Below, in pieces: positions 33,098-42,117 of a stretch of 56,345 nt of DNA. The position numbers were made by a program, and so were the translations under genes. Position 1 is the stretch's first letter. Every line of letters starts with the position of its first letter. The stretch spans positions 1-56,345 of the forward strand of contig CAKNKY010000011.1 in assembly GCA_930987725.1 (NCBI GenBank), given 5' to 3'. Under the pieces are notes generated by a model. The model had not been told where the DNA came from. It worked only from the letters and a program-made list of their open reading frames with translations, and did not search any database. This DNA is from an uncultured Anaeromassilibacillus sp. GTDB lineage: Bacteria > Bacillota > Clostridia > Oscillospirales > Acutalibacteraceae.

Positions 33098-34351
33098 TCA
33101 CGGCTGGATTTCGTATGCCTTCAGGCTGTCGAGCAGGCGGCCGGCGGCGAGTGCCGTAACCAAAAGGCCGCTTTCTCCGTATTCCTCCGAAAGGATCTTT
33201 CCCTCGCGGCGCAGGCGCGCGGCGAGCGCCCCCTGCGAGAAGGGGAGGCGCACGGTGATCTCCCGCGCCTGTTCCGGCAGCGCTTCCTCGATGGCGTGCA
33301 GCAGGCGGTCGATGCCCTCGCCCGTTTTGGCGCTGATGCGCACGGTGGGGCCGATGGACGGCGCGTCGAGCAGGCCGGGGCAGAGATCGCACTTGTTGAG
33401 CACCGCAATCACGGGGCGATCGCCGCAGCCGAGCTCCGCAAGCAGGCCGTTTGTCACGTCCAGATGGGTGCGTGCCTCCTGGCTCGAGGCGTCGCACAGG
33501 TTCAGGATGACGTCCGCCTCGGCGGCCTGCTCGAGCGTGGAGTGGAACGCCTGCACGAGCTGGTGCGGCAGGCGTCGCACCAGGCCTACGGTGTCGATCA
33601 GCATCACCGTCTGGCCGTTCGGCAGGCGCAGCGCGCGTGAGGTGGGATCGAGCGTGGCAAAGAGCATGTCCTCGGCCAGCACGCCCGCCTCGGTGAGCCG
33701 GTTCATGAGCGTGCTCTTGCCGGCGTTTGTGTAGCCGACGAGCGCCACCGTCATGACGCCGTCCTTTTCGCGGCGCGTGCGGATGAGGCTGCGGTGGCGC
33801 TCCACCACGGCGAGCTGCTCGCGCAGCGTGGCAATGCGGCGGCGGATGTGGCGGCGGTCCGTTTCCAGCTTTGTCTCGCCGGGGCCGCGCGTGCCGATGC
33901 CGCCGCCGAGGCGGGAGAGATCCTTTCCGGCGCCGGAAAGGCGGGGCAGCAGGTAGCGCAGCTGCGCGAGTTCCACCTGCAGCTTGCCCTCGCGGCTGCG
34001 GGCGCGCGCGGCGAAAATGTCGAGGATCAGCATGGTGCGGTCCACCACGCGCACGCCGCAGGCGTCCTCCACGTTGCGGATCTGCGTGGGGCTGAGCTCG
34101 CAGTCGAAGATCAGCAGATCGATCTCGTGGGCCTTGCAGTGCGACGCGATCTCCTCGAGCATGCCGGAGCCGACGCAGGAGGCCGCGTCCGGCGCGGGCC
34201 GCTTCTGCGTCACGGCGCCGAACGGCTCTGCCCCGGCGCTGCGCGTGAGCTCATAGAGCTCGGCCAGCGAGGCCTCGGCGTCGTATTCGCCCGTATCCAC
34301 TTCCACGAGCAGCGCGCGCTCCGGCCGCTGCTCCCTGTTTGTTTCCTGCAT
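33098..34351 (-). CDS. hflX: Ribosome-associated GTPase HflX
   Basis: GTPase that binds and splits stalled 70S ribosomes, 417 residues. The N-terminal HflX domain ends in LGGGIGTRGPGETKLETDRR, the family hallmark; the G domain has G1 GYTNAGKST, G3 DTVGLVRRLPHQLV and G4 NKCD. ATG 34351 follows AGAGGAG by about 8 bp; TTG 34357 is in frame but too close. Paralogues of HflX give macrolide-lincosamide resistance in some Firmicutes. It is preceded by the 61-bp repeats. Confidence 0.93.
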   Translation of the reverse strand: MQETNREQRPERALLVEVDTGEYDAEASLAELYELTRSAGAEPFGAVTQKRPAPDAASCVGSGMLEEIASHCKAHEIDLLIFDCELSPTQIRNVEDACGVRVVDRTMLILDIFAARARSREGKLQVELAQLRYLLPRLSGAGKDLSRLGGGIGTRGPGETKLETDRRHIRRRIATLREQLAVVERHRSLIRTRREKDGVMTVALVGYTNAGKSTLMNRLTEAGVLAEDMLFATLDPTSRALRLPNGQTVMLIDTVGLVRRLPHQLVQAFHSTLEQAAEADVILNLCDASSQEARTHLDVTNGLLAELGCGDRPVIAVLNKCDLCPGLLDAPSIGPTVRISAKTGEGIDRLLHAIEEALPEQAREITVRLPFSQGALAARLRREGKILSEEYGESGLLVTALAAGRLLDSLKAYEIQP

Positions 34352-35015
34352 ATGCAACTCCTCTGTTGACTGGAAATATCGTCCCCGCGCGCCTGCGCGC
34401 CTGCGGCGGGCAAGACGCGCACCGTGTCTTTTTCTTCCCTGTGTCTCGCACGCCCGCGGCTGTTTTCTTTGTTATAGCTCAGGCACGTCTCCTGTGAACT
34501 GGAGCCGTGCGAAAGCTTTTCCCGCCTGCGCGCCTGCGCGCCTGCGGCGAGCAAATCGCGCACCGTGTTTGTGTCTTCGCCCGACCTCGCACGCCCGCGC
34601 GCCTGCGGCGAGCAAGACGCGCACCGTGTTTATTCTTTCGCCCGACCCCGTACGCACGCGCGCCTGCGGCGAGCAAATCGCGCACCGTGTTTGTGTCTTC
34701 GCCCGACCTCGCACGCACGCGGCTGTTTCTTGGCTGTGGCCCGGGCCGGGCTCCTGTGAACCGGGGCCGAAAGGCCCGAAACCCTGGGCCAAAAACGTTC
34801 ACCGTTTTTGGCTTGTGTTTCAATGTTCTCTCAGGGCTCGGAAATCTATGATTTCCGCTTAGCCCGTGAGGTTATTATAACATACCCGTTTGCCAATGCA
34901 ACACCCCGACCGGCGCGGAAAATTCAAAGAATATTCAAACATTGCGCGCGCGGATGGTGGAAAATAAACACAAGGATGGATGTCGGTGTACCGACGGAAA
35001 AGGAGGAAGACTTTG
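34352..35015. other. Long intergenic region with tandem repeats and hairpins
   Basis: About 660 bp with no credible gene. It holds the repeats listed next, a perfect hairpin GCCAAAAACG/CGTTTTTGGC (about 34787-34812), and a second hairpin GGGCT...GGAAATC/GATTTCC...AGCCC (about 34832-34864). ORFs through it in several frames come from GC-rich repeats and are not conserved in frame. Confidence 0.6.
34384..34730. repeat. 61-bp tandem repeats, three good copies plus one outlier
   Basis: Copies begin near 34537, 34597 and 34658; a fixed marker (GCAARWCGCG) occurs at 34551, 34612 and 34673, giving a period of exactly 61 bp. Each carries GCGCGCCTGCGGCGAGCAA, then CGCGCACCGTGTTT and CTTCGCCCGAC. A diverged fourth copy lies at 34384-34464. 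The period is not a multiple of three, so it does not encode a peptide repeat. Confidence 0.85.
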
Positions 35016-36206
35016 ATGAAACACAGACGATTGCTTGCCGCGCTGCTCACAGCCGCCGTGGCAGCCGCCCAGCTTGCGCTGCCGGCCGGTTCCGGCTCTG
35101 CCGCCGCCCCGGCCTCGGCAGCGTTCGTTTCCTGGTCGCTTCAGACGAACGAGGTGACGCAGCTTGCCCCCGGCGTCACGCAGACGGTGGGCACATATAC
35201 GCTTGACGGGAGCGTGAGCAACTATTGGCGGATCTCCTTCACGAAGGACTCCGGCGCGAAGCTGCGCGTCGTGCTGCCGAACGACGGGACCTCCACCGGC
35301 CTTGATACCGTGCGCCACATGGCGGACAGCGCCGTGCTGCACGGGGAGAACGTGGTGGCGGCCGTGAACGGCGACATGTACAACATGAGCACCGGCGAGC
35401 CGTGGGGCGTGGTGTACCGCGAGGGCCAGGTACTGCACGGGAACAACGTGGCCGGGCGCGACTGGGACTTTGTCGGCTATGGGAAGGACGGCAGCCTGCT
35501 GGGCGGCTCGGCCTCCGACTTCGACCGTATGTGGCCGCAGATTGACCAGGCGATGGGCCTGCACATGGTGCTCGTGGAGAACGGCGTGAATGTGTGCAGC
35601 GATGCTTCCGCCACGCGCGCGCCCCGCACGGCGATCGGCATGCGGAGCGACGGGGAGATCTTCCTCGTGGCCGTGGACGGCCGCTCCTCCGCCTCCGCCG
35701 GTTTGAGCCTCACGGAAATGGCCGATCTCATGGTGAAGCTCGGCGCCGTGTGGGCCGGCAACCTGGACGGCGGCGGCAGCACCACCGTTGTCTCGCGTGA
35801 GGCGGGCGCAGATGCGCTCAGCGTGCAGAACAGCCCCTCCGACGGGAGCGAGCGCCGCGTGGCAAACGCCTGGCTCATCACCGTGCCCGGTTCGCCCACG
35901 CAGGCGCAGATCGATGCTTCGGATCTCGCCGTGAACGGCCGCGTTGTGTCCGACACGACCGCCCCGCTCACGCTGCGCCCCGGCCAGAGCTACCAGTTCC
36001 GCATGACGGTGCAGGGAGGATCCGGCGCGCCGAACTGCTTTGTGGACGACACCTCCCGCTTCCGCGTGACGTACACGGGCAGCAGCGGCCGCGACTATTT
36101 CTTCCGCGTCACGGCGCTCAGCGCGTCCTCCGGCTCGGTGGGCGTCTATACGCAGCTGCCCGGGGGCAGTGCCGAACGCCAGTGCACGCTGAACCTGGCA
36201 GCGTGA
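35016..36206 (+). CDS. Secreted phosphodiester-glycosidase-type (NAGPA/DUF2233) protein
   Basis: Exported protein of 396 residues: signal peptide 1-31 (KHRRLLAALLTAAVAAAQLAL, SAAAPASA), then a NAGPA-type domain with VVAAVNGDMYN, RTAIGMRSDGEIFLVAVDGR and GNLDGGGSTTVV, and a C-terminal Ig-like or beta domain from about 305. NAGPA-family enzymes cleave GlcNAc-1-phosphodiesters, and bacterial relatives work on the cell wall or exopolysaccharide; the exact bond here is unknown. ATG 35016 has AAGGAGGAAG upstream, and the signal peptide then starts at residue 1. Confidence 0.85.
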   Translation: MKHRRLLAALLTAAVAAAQLALPAGSGSAAAPASAAFVSWSLQTNEVTQLAPGVTQTVGTYTLDGSVSNYWRISFTKDSGAKLRVVLPNDGTSTGLDTVRHMADSAVLHGENVVAAVNGDMYNMSTGEPWGVVYREGQVLHGNNVAGRDWDFVGYGKDGSLLGGSASDFDRMWPQIDQAMGLHMVLVENGVNVCSDASATRAPRTAIGMRSDGEIFLVAVDGRSSASAGLSLTEMADLMVKLGAVWAGNLDGGGSTTVVSREAGADALSVQNSPSDGSERRVANAWLITVPGSPTQAQIDASDLAVNGRVVSDTTAPLTLRPGQSYQFRMTVQGGSGAPNCFVDDTSRFRVTYTGSSGRDYFFRVTALSASSGSVGVYTQLPGGSAERQCTLNLAA

Positions 36207-36527
36207 GGCAGCCTATCTCATGTAATAAGGATAGGACAGACAAACGGGAGGACCGGCATCTGCCGGTCCTCCCGTTCTGTATGGCGGCCTGCCTCAGCGG
36301 CAAAAGGCCGGGCAGGCAAATGCTGTTGATTTTGTACTGCCCGCTTTGCGGTGAGGCGTCCGTCGGCCGGTTTTCCGGTGCGGGGCCTTGCCGGGATTCG
36401 CCTGCCGAATCGTGCGCGGAGGCAGGCGCGAACCGGAGCGGGGGAGAGGCGGCCTGATGGCGCGCCGCCGGTGCACGGCGTTTCCCGGGACGGCTCCCAA
36501 TCAACCGGCGTGCCCGGCCGGTGCCGC
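36207..36527. other. Gap with a strong hairpin (36243-36276)
   Basis: AACGGGAGGACCGGCA and TGCCGGTCCTCCCGTT pair over 16 bp with a 2-bp centre, a likely bidirectional terminator between the convergent genes. The remaining 250 bp are GC-rich and hold no gene that I can support. Confidence 0.6.
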
Positions 36528-38024
36528 TCAGCGGAACTGGATGACGTTCACGGAATGGGGCTCGAGCGCATAAGCGCCGTCCGCCGGAACGGGCGCCCAC
36601 GCGGAGGCGCGCAGCGCAATCTCCTCGCGGCCAATGTCGTTGTAGGATTCCGGCTCCGGCCCGTTCACCGTGCAGATCCGGTACTCCCGCGGCGCGGCGC
36701 CGTCGAACGCAAGACCCAGCACGCGCGATTCGGAAGCGTTCTTGTTCACGGCGGCCACGGCCAGCATATTGTCCGCGGTGCGGCGCGTGGCGAGCACGTC
36801 GAGCTCGTCCACGGAGACGGTGCGGCCCTGCTTGTCCTTCACCTCGATCTGCGCCGGGTCCTTTGCCCAGAAATCGAGGATCTCATCCCCCAGCTCGTTG
36901 ACATACAGATCAAACACGTGGTACGTGCTGCGCAGGACAATGCCGTCCCAATGGGTGAAAATGCAGCCGCGCGTGTTCACGATCGGCGCAAAGTTCGCCA
37001 TGCCCACGAGATCGCAGTTCCGGTTGCACGTGTTCAGGAAGCAGGCGGAAAACACGGCGTCCGCCATGGTGTAGAGGCTGTTGATGTCGTTATCGTCGCG
37101 CGGGGTGAGGTAGTCCTCCGGCCGCACACCCTGCTTCACAGTGTGCACGTTCGGGTGATACCAGCCGCGCAGGTTCCACTCGTCATAGGCCACGCGGATC
37201 TTTTTCTCCAGCCCCATGGCCGTCAGCAGGCCGCGCACCTTGTTGAGGTCGCCGTCGAGATCGGCCGTGCAGGCCATGGATTGCTCATAGTTTACGCAGT
37301 CGTTCGTCTCGGCCACGAGATCCCAGTATTTGTGGATGGAGATCCAGTCCAGCCGATCGCCGCAGTTCTTCAGCAGGTTCACGTTCCAGTCCAGGTCGGT
37401 GAGGGCGGCGGCCGTGAGCTCGATGGTGGGGTCGACGTGCTTCATCATCTTCGCCGATTCCAGCACGAGGCGGCCCCATTCCTGCGCCGATTTCGCGCCG
37501 ATCTCCCAGGAGCCGTAGTTTTCGTTGCCGATGCTCCAGTATTTCACGCCGAAGGGCTTTTCATGGCCGTTTGCAATGCGCCATTTGGTGAACTCGCCCT
37601 CGTGATCCAGGTTGCAGTATTCCACCCAGTCGCTCATCTCCTCGGCGGTGCCGGTGCCGGCGTTCGTGCAGATGTACGGCTCGCAGCCGATTTTGCGGCA
37701 GAGGGCGACATATTCGTCGGTGCCGAAGTCGTTCGGGTCCTCCACGCGCCAGGCTTTGTCGAAAAACGGCGTGCGGCGCCGCCCCACGGCCTTCTTCCAG
37801 TGGTAGGACGAGACGAAGCAGCCGCCGGGCCAGCGCAGCACCGGCACATGGATGCGGCGCATGGCCTCCAGCACATCCTGCCGGAAGCCCTCCGCGTCCG
37901 AAAGGGGATTGCCCGGATCATAGACGCCGCCGTAGATCTGGCGGTGGAAATGTTCGATGAAATGGCCGTAGATCATGGGGTCGCGCCGGCCGAGTGTTCT
38001 GTTTGCGTTGATGACGCCGTTCAT
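36528..38024 (-). CDS. abfA: Alpha-L-arabinofuranosidase, GH51
   Basis: Intracellular enzyme of 498 residues that removes arabinose from oligosaccharides. Family signs are the start MNGVINANRT...MIYGHFIEHFHRQIYGGVYDP, VPVLRWPGGCF, the acid/base Glu in KYWSIGNENYGSWEIG and the nucleophile Glu in VAYDEWN, followed by the C-terminal beta-sandwich. ATG 38024 with AAAGGAG 8-10 bp upstream is preferred over the frame that reaches 38381. A TGC-TATACT extended -10 lies at 38135-38127. Works logically with the GH43 gene at 17-18.7 kb. Confidence 0.92.
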   Translation of the reverse strand: MNGVINANRTLGRRDPMIYGHFIEHFHRQIYGGVYDPGNPLSDAEGFRQDVLEAMRRIHVPVLRWPGGCFVSSYHWKKAVGRRRTPFFDKAWRVEDPNDFGTDEYVALCRKIGCEPYICTNAGTGTAEEMSDWVEYCNLDHEGEFTKWRIANGHEKPFGVKYWSIGNENYGSWEIGAKSAQEWGRLVLESAKMMKHVDPTIELTAAALTDLDWNVNLLKNCGDRLDWISIHKYWDLVAETNDCVNYEQSMACTADLDGDLNKVRGLLTAMGLEKKIRVAYDEWNLRGWYHPNVHTVKQGVRPEDYLTPRDDNDINSLYTMADAVFSACFLNTCNRNCDLVGMANFAPIVNTRGCIFTHWDGIVLRSTYHVFDLYVNELGDEILDFWAKDPAQIEVKDKQGRTVSVDELDVLATRRTADNMLAVAAVNKNASESRVLGLAFDGAAPREYRICTVNGPEPESYNDIGREEIALRASAWAPVPADGAYALEPHSVNVIQFR

Positions 38025-38220
38025 GGTTGGGAATCTCCTTTCCGTCTGTTGCGTTTGTATCGTTGTGCGGCGGCCCGTTGGGAAGGCTGCGCAGCGGGCG
38101 TGCACGGGGCCGTTTTCCGCACTCCCAGTATAGCACGGGGCCCGGTGTTGCGCCAGCGCCTTTTTGTGCTTGTGCCTGAAATTTTTCCTCTGCATTTCCT
38201 CTTTTCTGGGAAAAGACTTC

Positions 38221-38249
38221 TTGCAAACGTTTTCACGCTGTGCCATAAT
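38221..38249 (+). promoter_or_regulatory. Promoter of the NSS transporter gene
   Basis: TTGCAA (38221-38226), 17-bp spacer, CATAAT (38244-38249). Confidence 0.65.
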
Positions 38250-38301
38250 GGAAGCACCCGGCGCTTGTTGCCGGAATATCTCGCGGGAGGGCGAACTACT
38301 T

Positions 38302-39642
38302 ATGGAAAAAACACGCAGCAGCTTCACCGGGAAGCTCGGGTTTGTGCTGGCGGCCGCCGGTTCGGCGGTGGGCCTGGGCAACCTGTGGCGTTTCCCATAT
38401 CTGGCGGCGCAGTATGGCGGCGGGATCTTCCTGCTCGTCTATCTGGTGCTCGTCGTGACCTTCGGCTTTGCGCTGATGGCAGGCGAGGTCGCCCTGGGGC
38501 GCAAAACAGGCCTGAGCGCCGTGGGCGCGTTCCAGGTGCTCAACAAAAAATGGAAGTTCCTGGGCTATCTCACATCGATTGTGCCCATGATCATTTTGCC
38601 GTACTACTGCGTGATCGGCGGCTGGGTGATCAAATACTTCTCCGTGTTCCTCACGGGGCAGATGGCCGCGGCGGCGGACGCCTCCTACTTCGGCAATTTT
38701 GCCGCCGGTGTGTTTGAGCCGATCGGCTGGCTCTTCGTCTATCTGGGCATCACGGCCGTGATTGTCTATCTCGGCGTGGAGAAGGGTGTGGAGAAGGCCA
38801 GCCGCCTGATGATGCCGGCGCTCGTCGTGCTCACGCTGTGCGTCACGGTGTTCGTGCTCGCGCAGCCCGGCGCGCTCGAGGGCGTGCTCTATTACATTAC
38901 GCCTGATTTCAGCCGCTTCAGCTCCGGCACGGTGTTGGCGGCGCTCGGCCAGCTCTTCTATTCCATGTCGCTGGCCATGGGCATCATGATCACCTACGGC
39001 TCCTATATGAAAAAGGACGTGAATCTGGAAAAGTCCGTCTCGCAGATTGAGATTTTCGACACGGGCTTTGCCTTCCTGGCCGGCCTCATGATTGTGCCGG
39101 CCGTGACGGTGTTCGGCGACATGTCGCAGATGAACACCGGCCCCAGCCTCATGTTCGTCACGCTGCCGGGCGTGTTCGCCAAGATGGGCCCGGTGCTCGG
39201 CTCGGTGGTGGGGGCGCTGTTCTTCCTGCTCGTGCTGTTCGCCGCGCTCACCTCCTCCATCTCGCTGATGGAGACGGTGGTGTCCATCCTGCAGGACAAG
39301 CTCAAGTGGGGCCGCCACTTCACGTGCATGGTGGTGGCCGTGTGCGCCTTCCTCATCGGCATCCCCAGCTCGCTGGGCAACGGCGTGTGGGCGAACGTGA
39401 AGTTGTTCGGCATGGATTTCCTCACCTTCTTCGATTATATCAGCAACAGCGTGCTCATGCCCATCGTGGCCTTCCTCACCTGCCTGTTCATCGGCTGGGT
39501 GATGAAGCCGGACATGTTCGTCAAGGAGATCCGCCTTTCCTCGCAGTTCCACCGGGAAAAGCTGTTCCGCGTGGTGATCCGCTACATTGCGCCGGTGTGC
39601 ATTGTGGCGATCCTCATCTCCTCCGTGTTCCAGCTTGTGTGA
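38302..39642 (+). CDS. Sodium-dependent neurotransmitter:sodium symporter family transporter
   Basis: LeuT-fold Na+-coupled amino-acid transporter of 446 residues with eleven or so hydrophobic segments. TM1 carries the unwound AAGSAVGLGNLWRFPYL motif that binds Na+ and substrate; TM6 has YSMSLAMGIMITYGSYM. Eleven-helix bacterial members transport tryptophan, tyrosine, leucine or alanine; the substrate here is not known. ATG 38302 has GGGAGGG upstream, while the frame to 38164 overlaps the promoter. Confidence 0.92.
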   Translation: MEKTRSSFTGKLGFVLAAAGSAVGLGNLWRFPYLAAQYGGGIFLLVYLVLVVTFGFALMAGEVALGRKTGLSAVGAFQVLNKKWKFLGYLTSIVPMIILPYYCVIGGWVIKYFSVFLTGQMAAAADASYFGNFAAGVFEPIGWLFVYLGITAVIVYLGVEKGVEKASRLMMPALVVLTLCVTVFVLAQPGALEGVLYYITPDFSRFSSGTVLAALGQLFYSMSLAMGIMITYGSYMKKDVNLEKSVSQIEIFDTGFAFLAGLMIVPAVTVFGDMSQMNTGPSLMFVTLPGVFAKMGPVLGSVVGALFFLLVLFAALTSSISLMETVVSILQDKLKWGRHFTCMVVAVCAFLIGIPSSLGNGVWANVKLFGMDFLTFFDYISNSVLMPIVAFLTCLFIGWVMKPDMFVKEIRLSSQFHREKLFRVVIRYIAPVCIVAILISSVFQLV

Positions 39643-39768
39643 CGGCCCGCCGGACCCGGTGCGGCGCGGGCTGGCCCCGCGGAAGCCAATCCCCTGCAGC
39701 GCGCGGGGGATTGGCTTTTTTGCACAAAAAGAACCGGAAAAGTTCTGCTAAAAAAGCGAAATGAAATC
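39643..39768 (+). terminator. Terminator of the symporter gene (39683-39722)
   Basis: AAGCCAATCCCC and GGGGATTGGCTT pair over 12 bp, then TTTTT. The rest of the interval up to the rpsJ promoter shows nothing else. Confidence 0.85.
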
Positions 39769-39797
39769 TTGCGTTTTCCGGCTCTTTATGGTATCAT
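39769..39797 (+). promoter_or_regulatory. Promoter of the ribosomal protein operon
   Basis: TTGCGT (39769-39774), 17-bp spacer, TATCAT (39792-39797). It drives the genes to rplQ unless internal promoters exist. Confidence 0.7.
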
Positions 39798-39802
39798 AAT
39801 CC

Positions 39803-40083
39803 AGTCGAGACTGCGACGACAGATATGCGTTGAAGCGGGAGGTTGCGGCTTTCACAGCCGGTTTTTTCCGTGGAGTATGTCCGATTTTAAACCGGGCGAC
39901 AGATAGGGATGACAGGGCGCACAGGGTTGCTGCGCTTTTGCGTCCAGACGTTTTTATGGCGCCTTGCCGGGTTTAGCTTGCAAAAGTCGAATCCGGTTTT
40001 TTATTGCCCGGGCGAGAAACACCCGGGGCAGTGTGAGCAAATAAAAACGCCGCCCGCCAACTACAACAAGGAGGCGATTCTAA
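39803..40083 (+). ncRNA. Long structured 5' leader of rpsJ
   Basis: A leader of about 280 nt between promoter and rpsJ. Hairpins are visible, for example GGTTGCGGCTTTCACAGCC (39841-39859 region), ACCGGGCG pairs, and GCCCGGGCG...CACCCGGGGC (about 40006-40032). Its length suggests autogenous control by a ribosomal protein, as in other S10 operons. I cannot match it to a named leader family. Confidence 0.4.
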
Positions 40084-40395
40084 GTGGCAGTCAAAGAAAA
40101 AATCAGAATCAGAATCAAGGGGTACGATCATCAGCTGGTGGATCAGTCCGCCGAAAAGATTGTGCAGACGGCCAAGCGTACCGGCGCCCGCGTGAGCGGT
40201 CCCGTCCCGCTGCCGACCGAGCGCCAGATCATCACCATCCTGCGCGCCGTGTACAAGTACAAGGACAGCCGTGAGCAGTTCGAGATGCGCACCCACAAGA
40301 GACTGATTGACATCCTGCGGCCCTCCAACAAGACCGTGGATGCCCTGATGGGCCTGGAACTCCCCGCAGGCGTTGACGTCGAGATCAAGCTCTGA
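40084..40395 (+). CDS. rpsJ: Ribosomal protein S10
   Basis: Small-subunit head protein, also NusE in transcription antitermination; 103 residues, the normal length. [21 protein letters not shown] and [17 protein letters not shown] are typical. The start is GTG 40084 after AAGGAGGCG; no ATG is suitably placed. First gene of the S10-spc-alpha cluster. Confidence 0.97.
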   Translation: MAVKEKIRIRIKGYDHQLVDQSAEKIVQTAKRTGARVSGPVPLPTERQIITILRAVYKYKDSREQFEMRTHKRLIDILRPSNKTVDALMGLELPAGVDVEIKL

Positions 40396-40465
40396 CATCA
40401 ACCTACCGGCGGCTGGGGTCATGTTGGCGAAAGTCAACCAATAACCTGCATAGGAGGTAACATCA

Positions 40466-41098
40466 ATGCAAAAAGGAATCATCGGCAAGAAGATCGGCAT
40501 GACGCAGATCTTCGACGAGAAGGGGAACGTTGTCCCCGTCACCGTCATCGAAGCCGGCCCCTGCGTGGTCACGCAGAAGAAGACAGTTGAGAGCGACGGC
40601 TATGACGCTGTGCAGCTCGGCTACGGCGATCAGAAGGCCAGCCGTGTGACGAAGCCCATGAAGGGCCACTTCGACAAGGGCGACGTCGCCCCGAAGAAGA
40701 AGCTGCACGAGTTCCGCCTTGCCGACGTGAGCGGCATGAACGTGGGCGACCTTGTGAAGGCCGACGTGTTCGCCGCGGGCGACAAAGTAGACGTACAGGG
40801 CACCAGCAAAGGCAAGGGCTACGCCGGCGCCATCAAGCGCTGGAACCAGCACCGCCTGCGTGAGAGCCACGGCACCGGCCCGGTTGCGCGCCATGCCGGC
40901 TCCAACGGCCCTGTTTCCGATCCTTCCCGCGTGTTCAAGGGCAAGCACCTGCCTGGCCACCTGGGCGCGGAGAAAGTAACGGTACAGAACCTGACGGTTG
41001 TCAAAGTGGATGCGGAAAACAACCTGATCGCCATCAAGGGCGCCGTTCCCGGCCCCAACGGCGGCTATGTCGTCATCCGCGACAGCGTCAAAGCGTAA
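40466..41098 (+). CDS. rplC: Ribosomal protein L3
   Basis: Large-subunit protein near the peptidyl-transferase centre, 210 residues. It begins [19 protein letters not shown], and the long loop reads [20 protein letters not shown], the variant seen in Clostridia. Mutations in this loop region of L3 can give linezolid or pleuromutilin resistance; nothing here marks this allele as altered. ATG 40466 has AGGAGG upstream. Confidence 0.97.
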   Translation: MQKGIIGKKIGMTQIFDEKGNVVPVTVIEAGPCVVTQKKTVESDGYDAVQLGYGDQKASRVTKPMKGHFDKGDVAPKKKLHEFRLADVSGMNVGDLVKADVFAAGDKVDVQGTSKGKGYAGAIKRWNQHRLRESHGTGPVARHAGSNGPVSDPSRVFKGKHLPGHLGAEKVTVQNLTVVKVDAENNLIAIKGAVPGPNGGYVVIRDSVKA

Positions 41099-41115
41099 GG
41101 GAAGGAGGAATACAG

Positions 41116-41739
41116 ATGCCTAAGGTAGCAGTACTTGATATGGCCGGCAAAGAGGTTGGTTCCATCGAGCTCGCCGAGTCCGTATTCGGGATTGAACCCA
41201 ACAAGAGCGTCATGCTCCACATGGTTAAGAATTACCTGGCCAACCAGCGCCAGGGCACCCAGTCCGCCCTGACCCGTTCCGAGGTTTCCGGCGGCGGCAA
41301 GAAGCCGTGGCGCCAGAAGGGCACGGGCCACGCGCGCCAGGGTTCCACCCGCGCGCCGCAGTGGACGCACGGCGGCATTGTGTTCGCGCCGAAGCCGCGC
41401 GACTACAGCTACACCGTGAACAAGAAGGTCCGCCGCCTGGCCATGAAGTCCGCGTTCTCCGCGAAGGTTGCGGAAAACGAGATGGTCGTCATCGACTCCA
41501 TCGCGATGGACGAATACAAGACCAAGACGATCGCCGCGATGCTCAAGGCTGTCGGCGCTGAGAAGAAGGCCCTCATCGTTCTCCCCGAGGTTAACGAGAA
41601 GGTCATTGCCTCCGCCGCGAACATCCCCGGCGTGAAGACCGCACAGGTCAACACCTTAAACGTGTACGACATCCTCAACGCCGATCTGTTCATCGTTGCG
41701 AAGGATGCCGTCGCCAAGATTGAGGAGGTGTACGCATAA
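41116..41739 (+). CDS. rplD: Ribosomal protein L4
   Basis: Exit-tunnel protein of 207 residues. The tunnel loop with GGGKKPWRQKGTGHARQGS is intact, the segment where macrolide-resistance changes fall. L4 represses its own operon in E. coli, so it is a candidate ligand for the rpsJ leader. Ends at 41739, sharing a base with rplW. Confidence 0.97.
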   Translation: MPKVAVLDMAGKEVGSIELAESVFGIEPNKSVMLHMVKNYLANQRQGTQSALTRSEVSGGGKKPWRQKGTGHARQGSTRAPQWTHGGIVFAPKPRDYSYTVNKKVRRLAMKSAFSAKVAENEMVVIDSIAMDEYKTKTIAAMLKAVGAEKKALIVLPEVNEKVIASAANIPGVKTAQVNTLNVYDILNADLFIVAKDAVAKIEEVYA

Positions 41740-42029
41740 TGGCAGCCCAGGATATCATCGTGCGCCCCATTATCACCGAGAAAAGCATGGCCGGGATCGG
41801 CGACAAGAAATACACCTTCGAAGTGGCCATGAACGCCACGAAGGTTGACATTGCCAGAGCCGTGGAAGAGCTGTTCGGCGTAAAAGTCCAGAAAGTGAAC
41901 ACCCTGCATGTGCGCGGCCACCTGCGCCGCCAGGGCCGCAGCGAGGGCTACACCCCCGCCTGGAAGAAGGCCGTCGTCACCCTGACCGGGGACAGCAAAG
42001 CCATCGAGTTCTTTGAAGGCATGATGTAA
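41739..42029 (+). CDS. rplW: Ribosomal protein L23
   Basis: Tunnel-exit protein, docking site for trigger factor and SRP; 96 residues. Typical start IIVRPIITEKSM and RRQGRSEGYTPAWKKAVVTL. The ATG overlaps the rplD stop (TAATG). A gap of 88 bp with a GGCGCCG/CGGCGCC hairpin follows. Confidence 0.96.
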   Translation: MAAQDIIVRPIITEKSMAGIGDKKYTFEVAMNATKVDIARAVEELFGVKVQKVNTLHVRGHLRRQGRSEGYTPAWKKAVVTLTGDSKAIEFFEGMM

Positions 42030-42117
42030 GACGCGCGGCGCCGCAAAAGGCGCCGGCCAAGCATGGATGGGGGACCGGCATTCCCCCGCAAAGCCATCAT
42101 GAGGAGAGTGAAACCGA

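Noticed and set aside
34384-34730. CRISPR array
   Set aside because: The copies are contiguous tandem repeats without unique spacers, and no cas genes are present.
34479-34823. Frames through the 61-bp repeats (Arg/Ala/Cys-rich peptides)
   Set aside because: The 61-bp period shifts the frame in each copy, so no repeated peptide is maintained.
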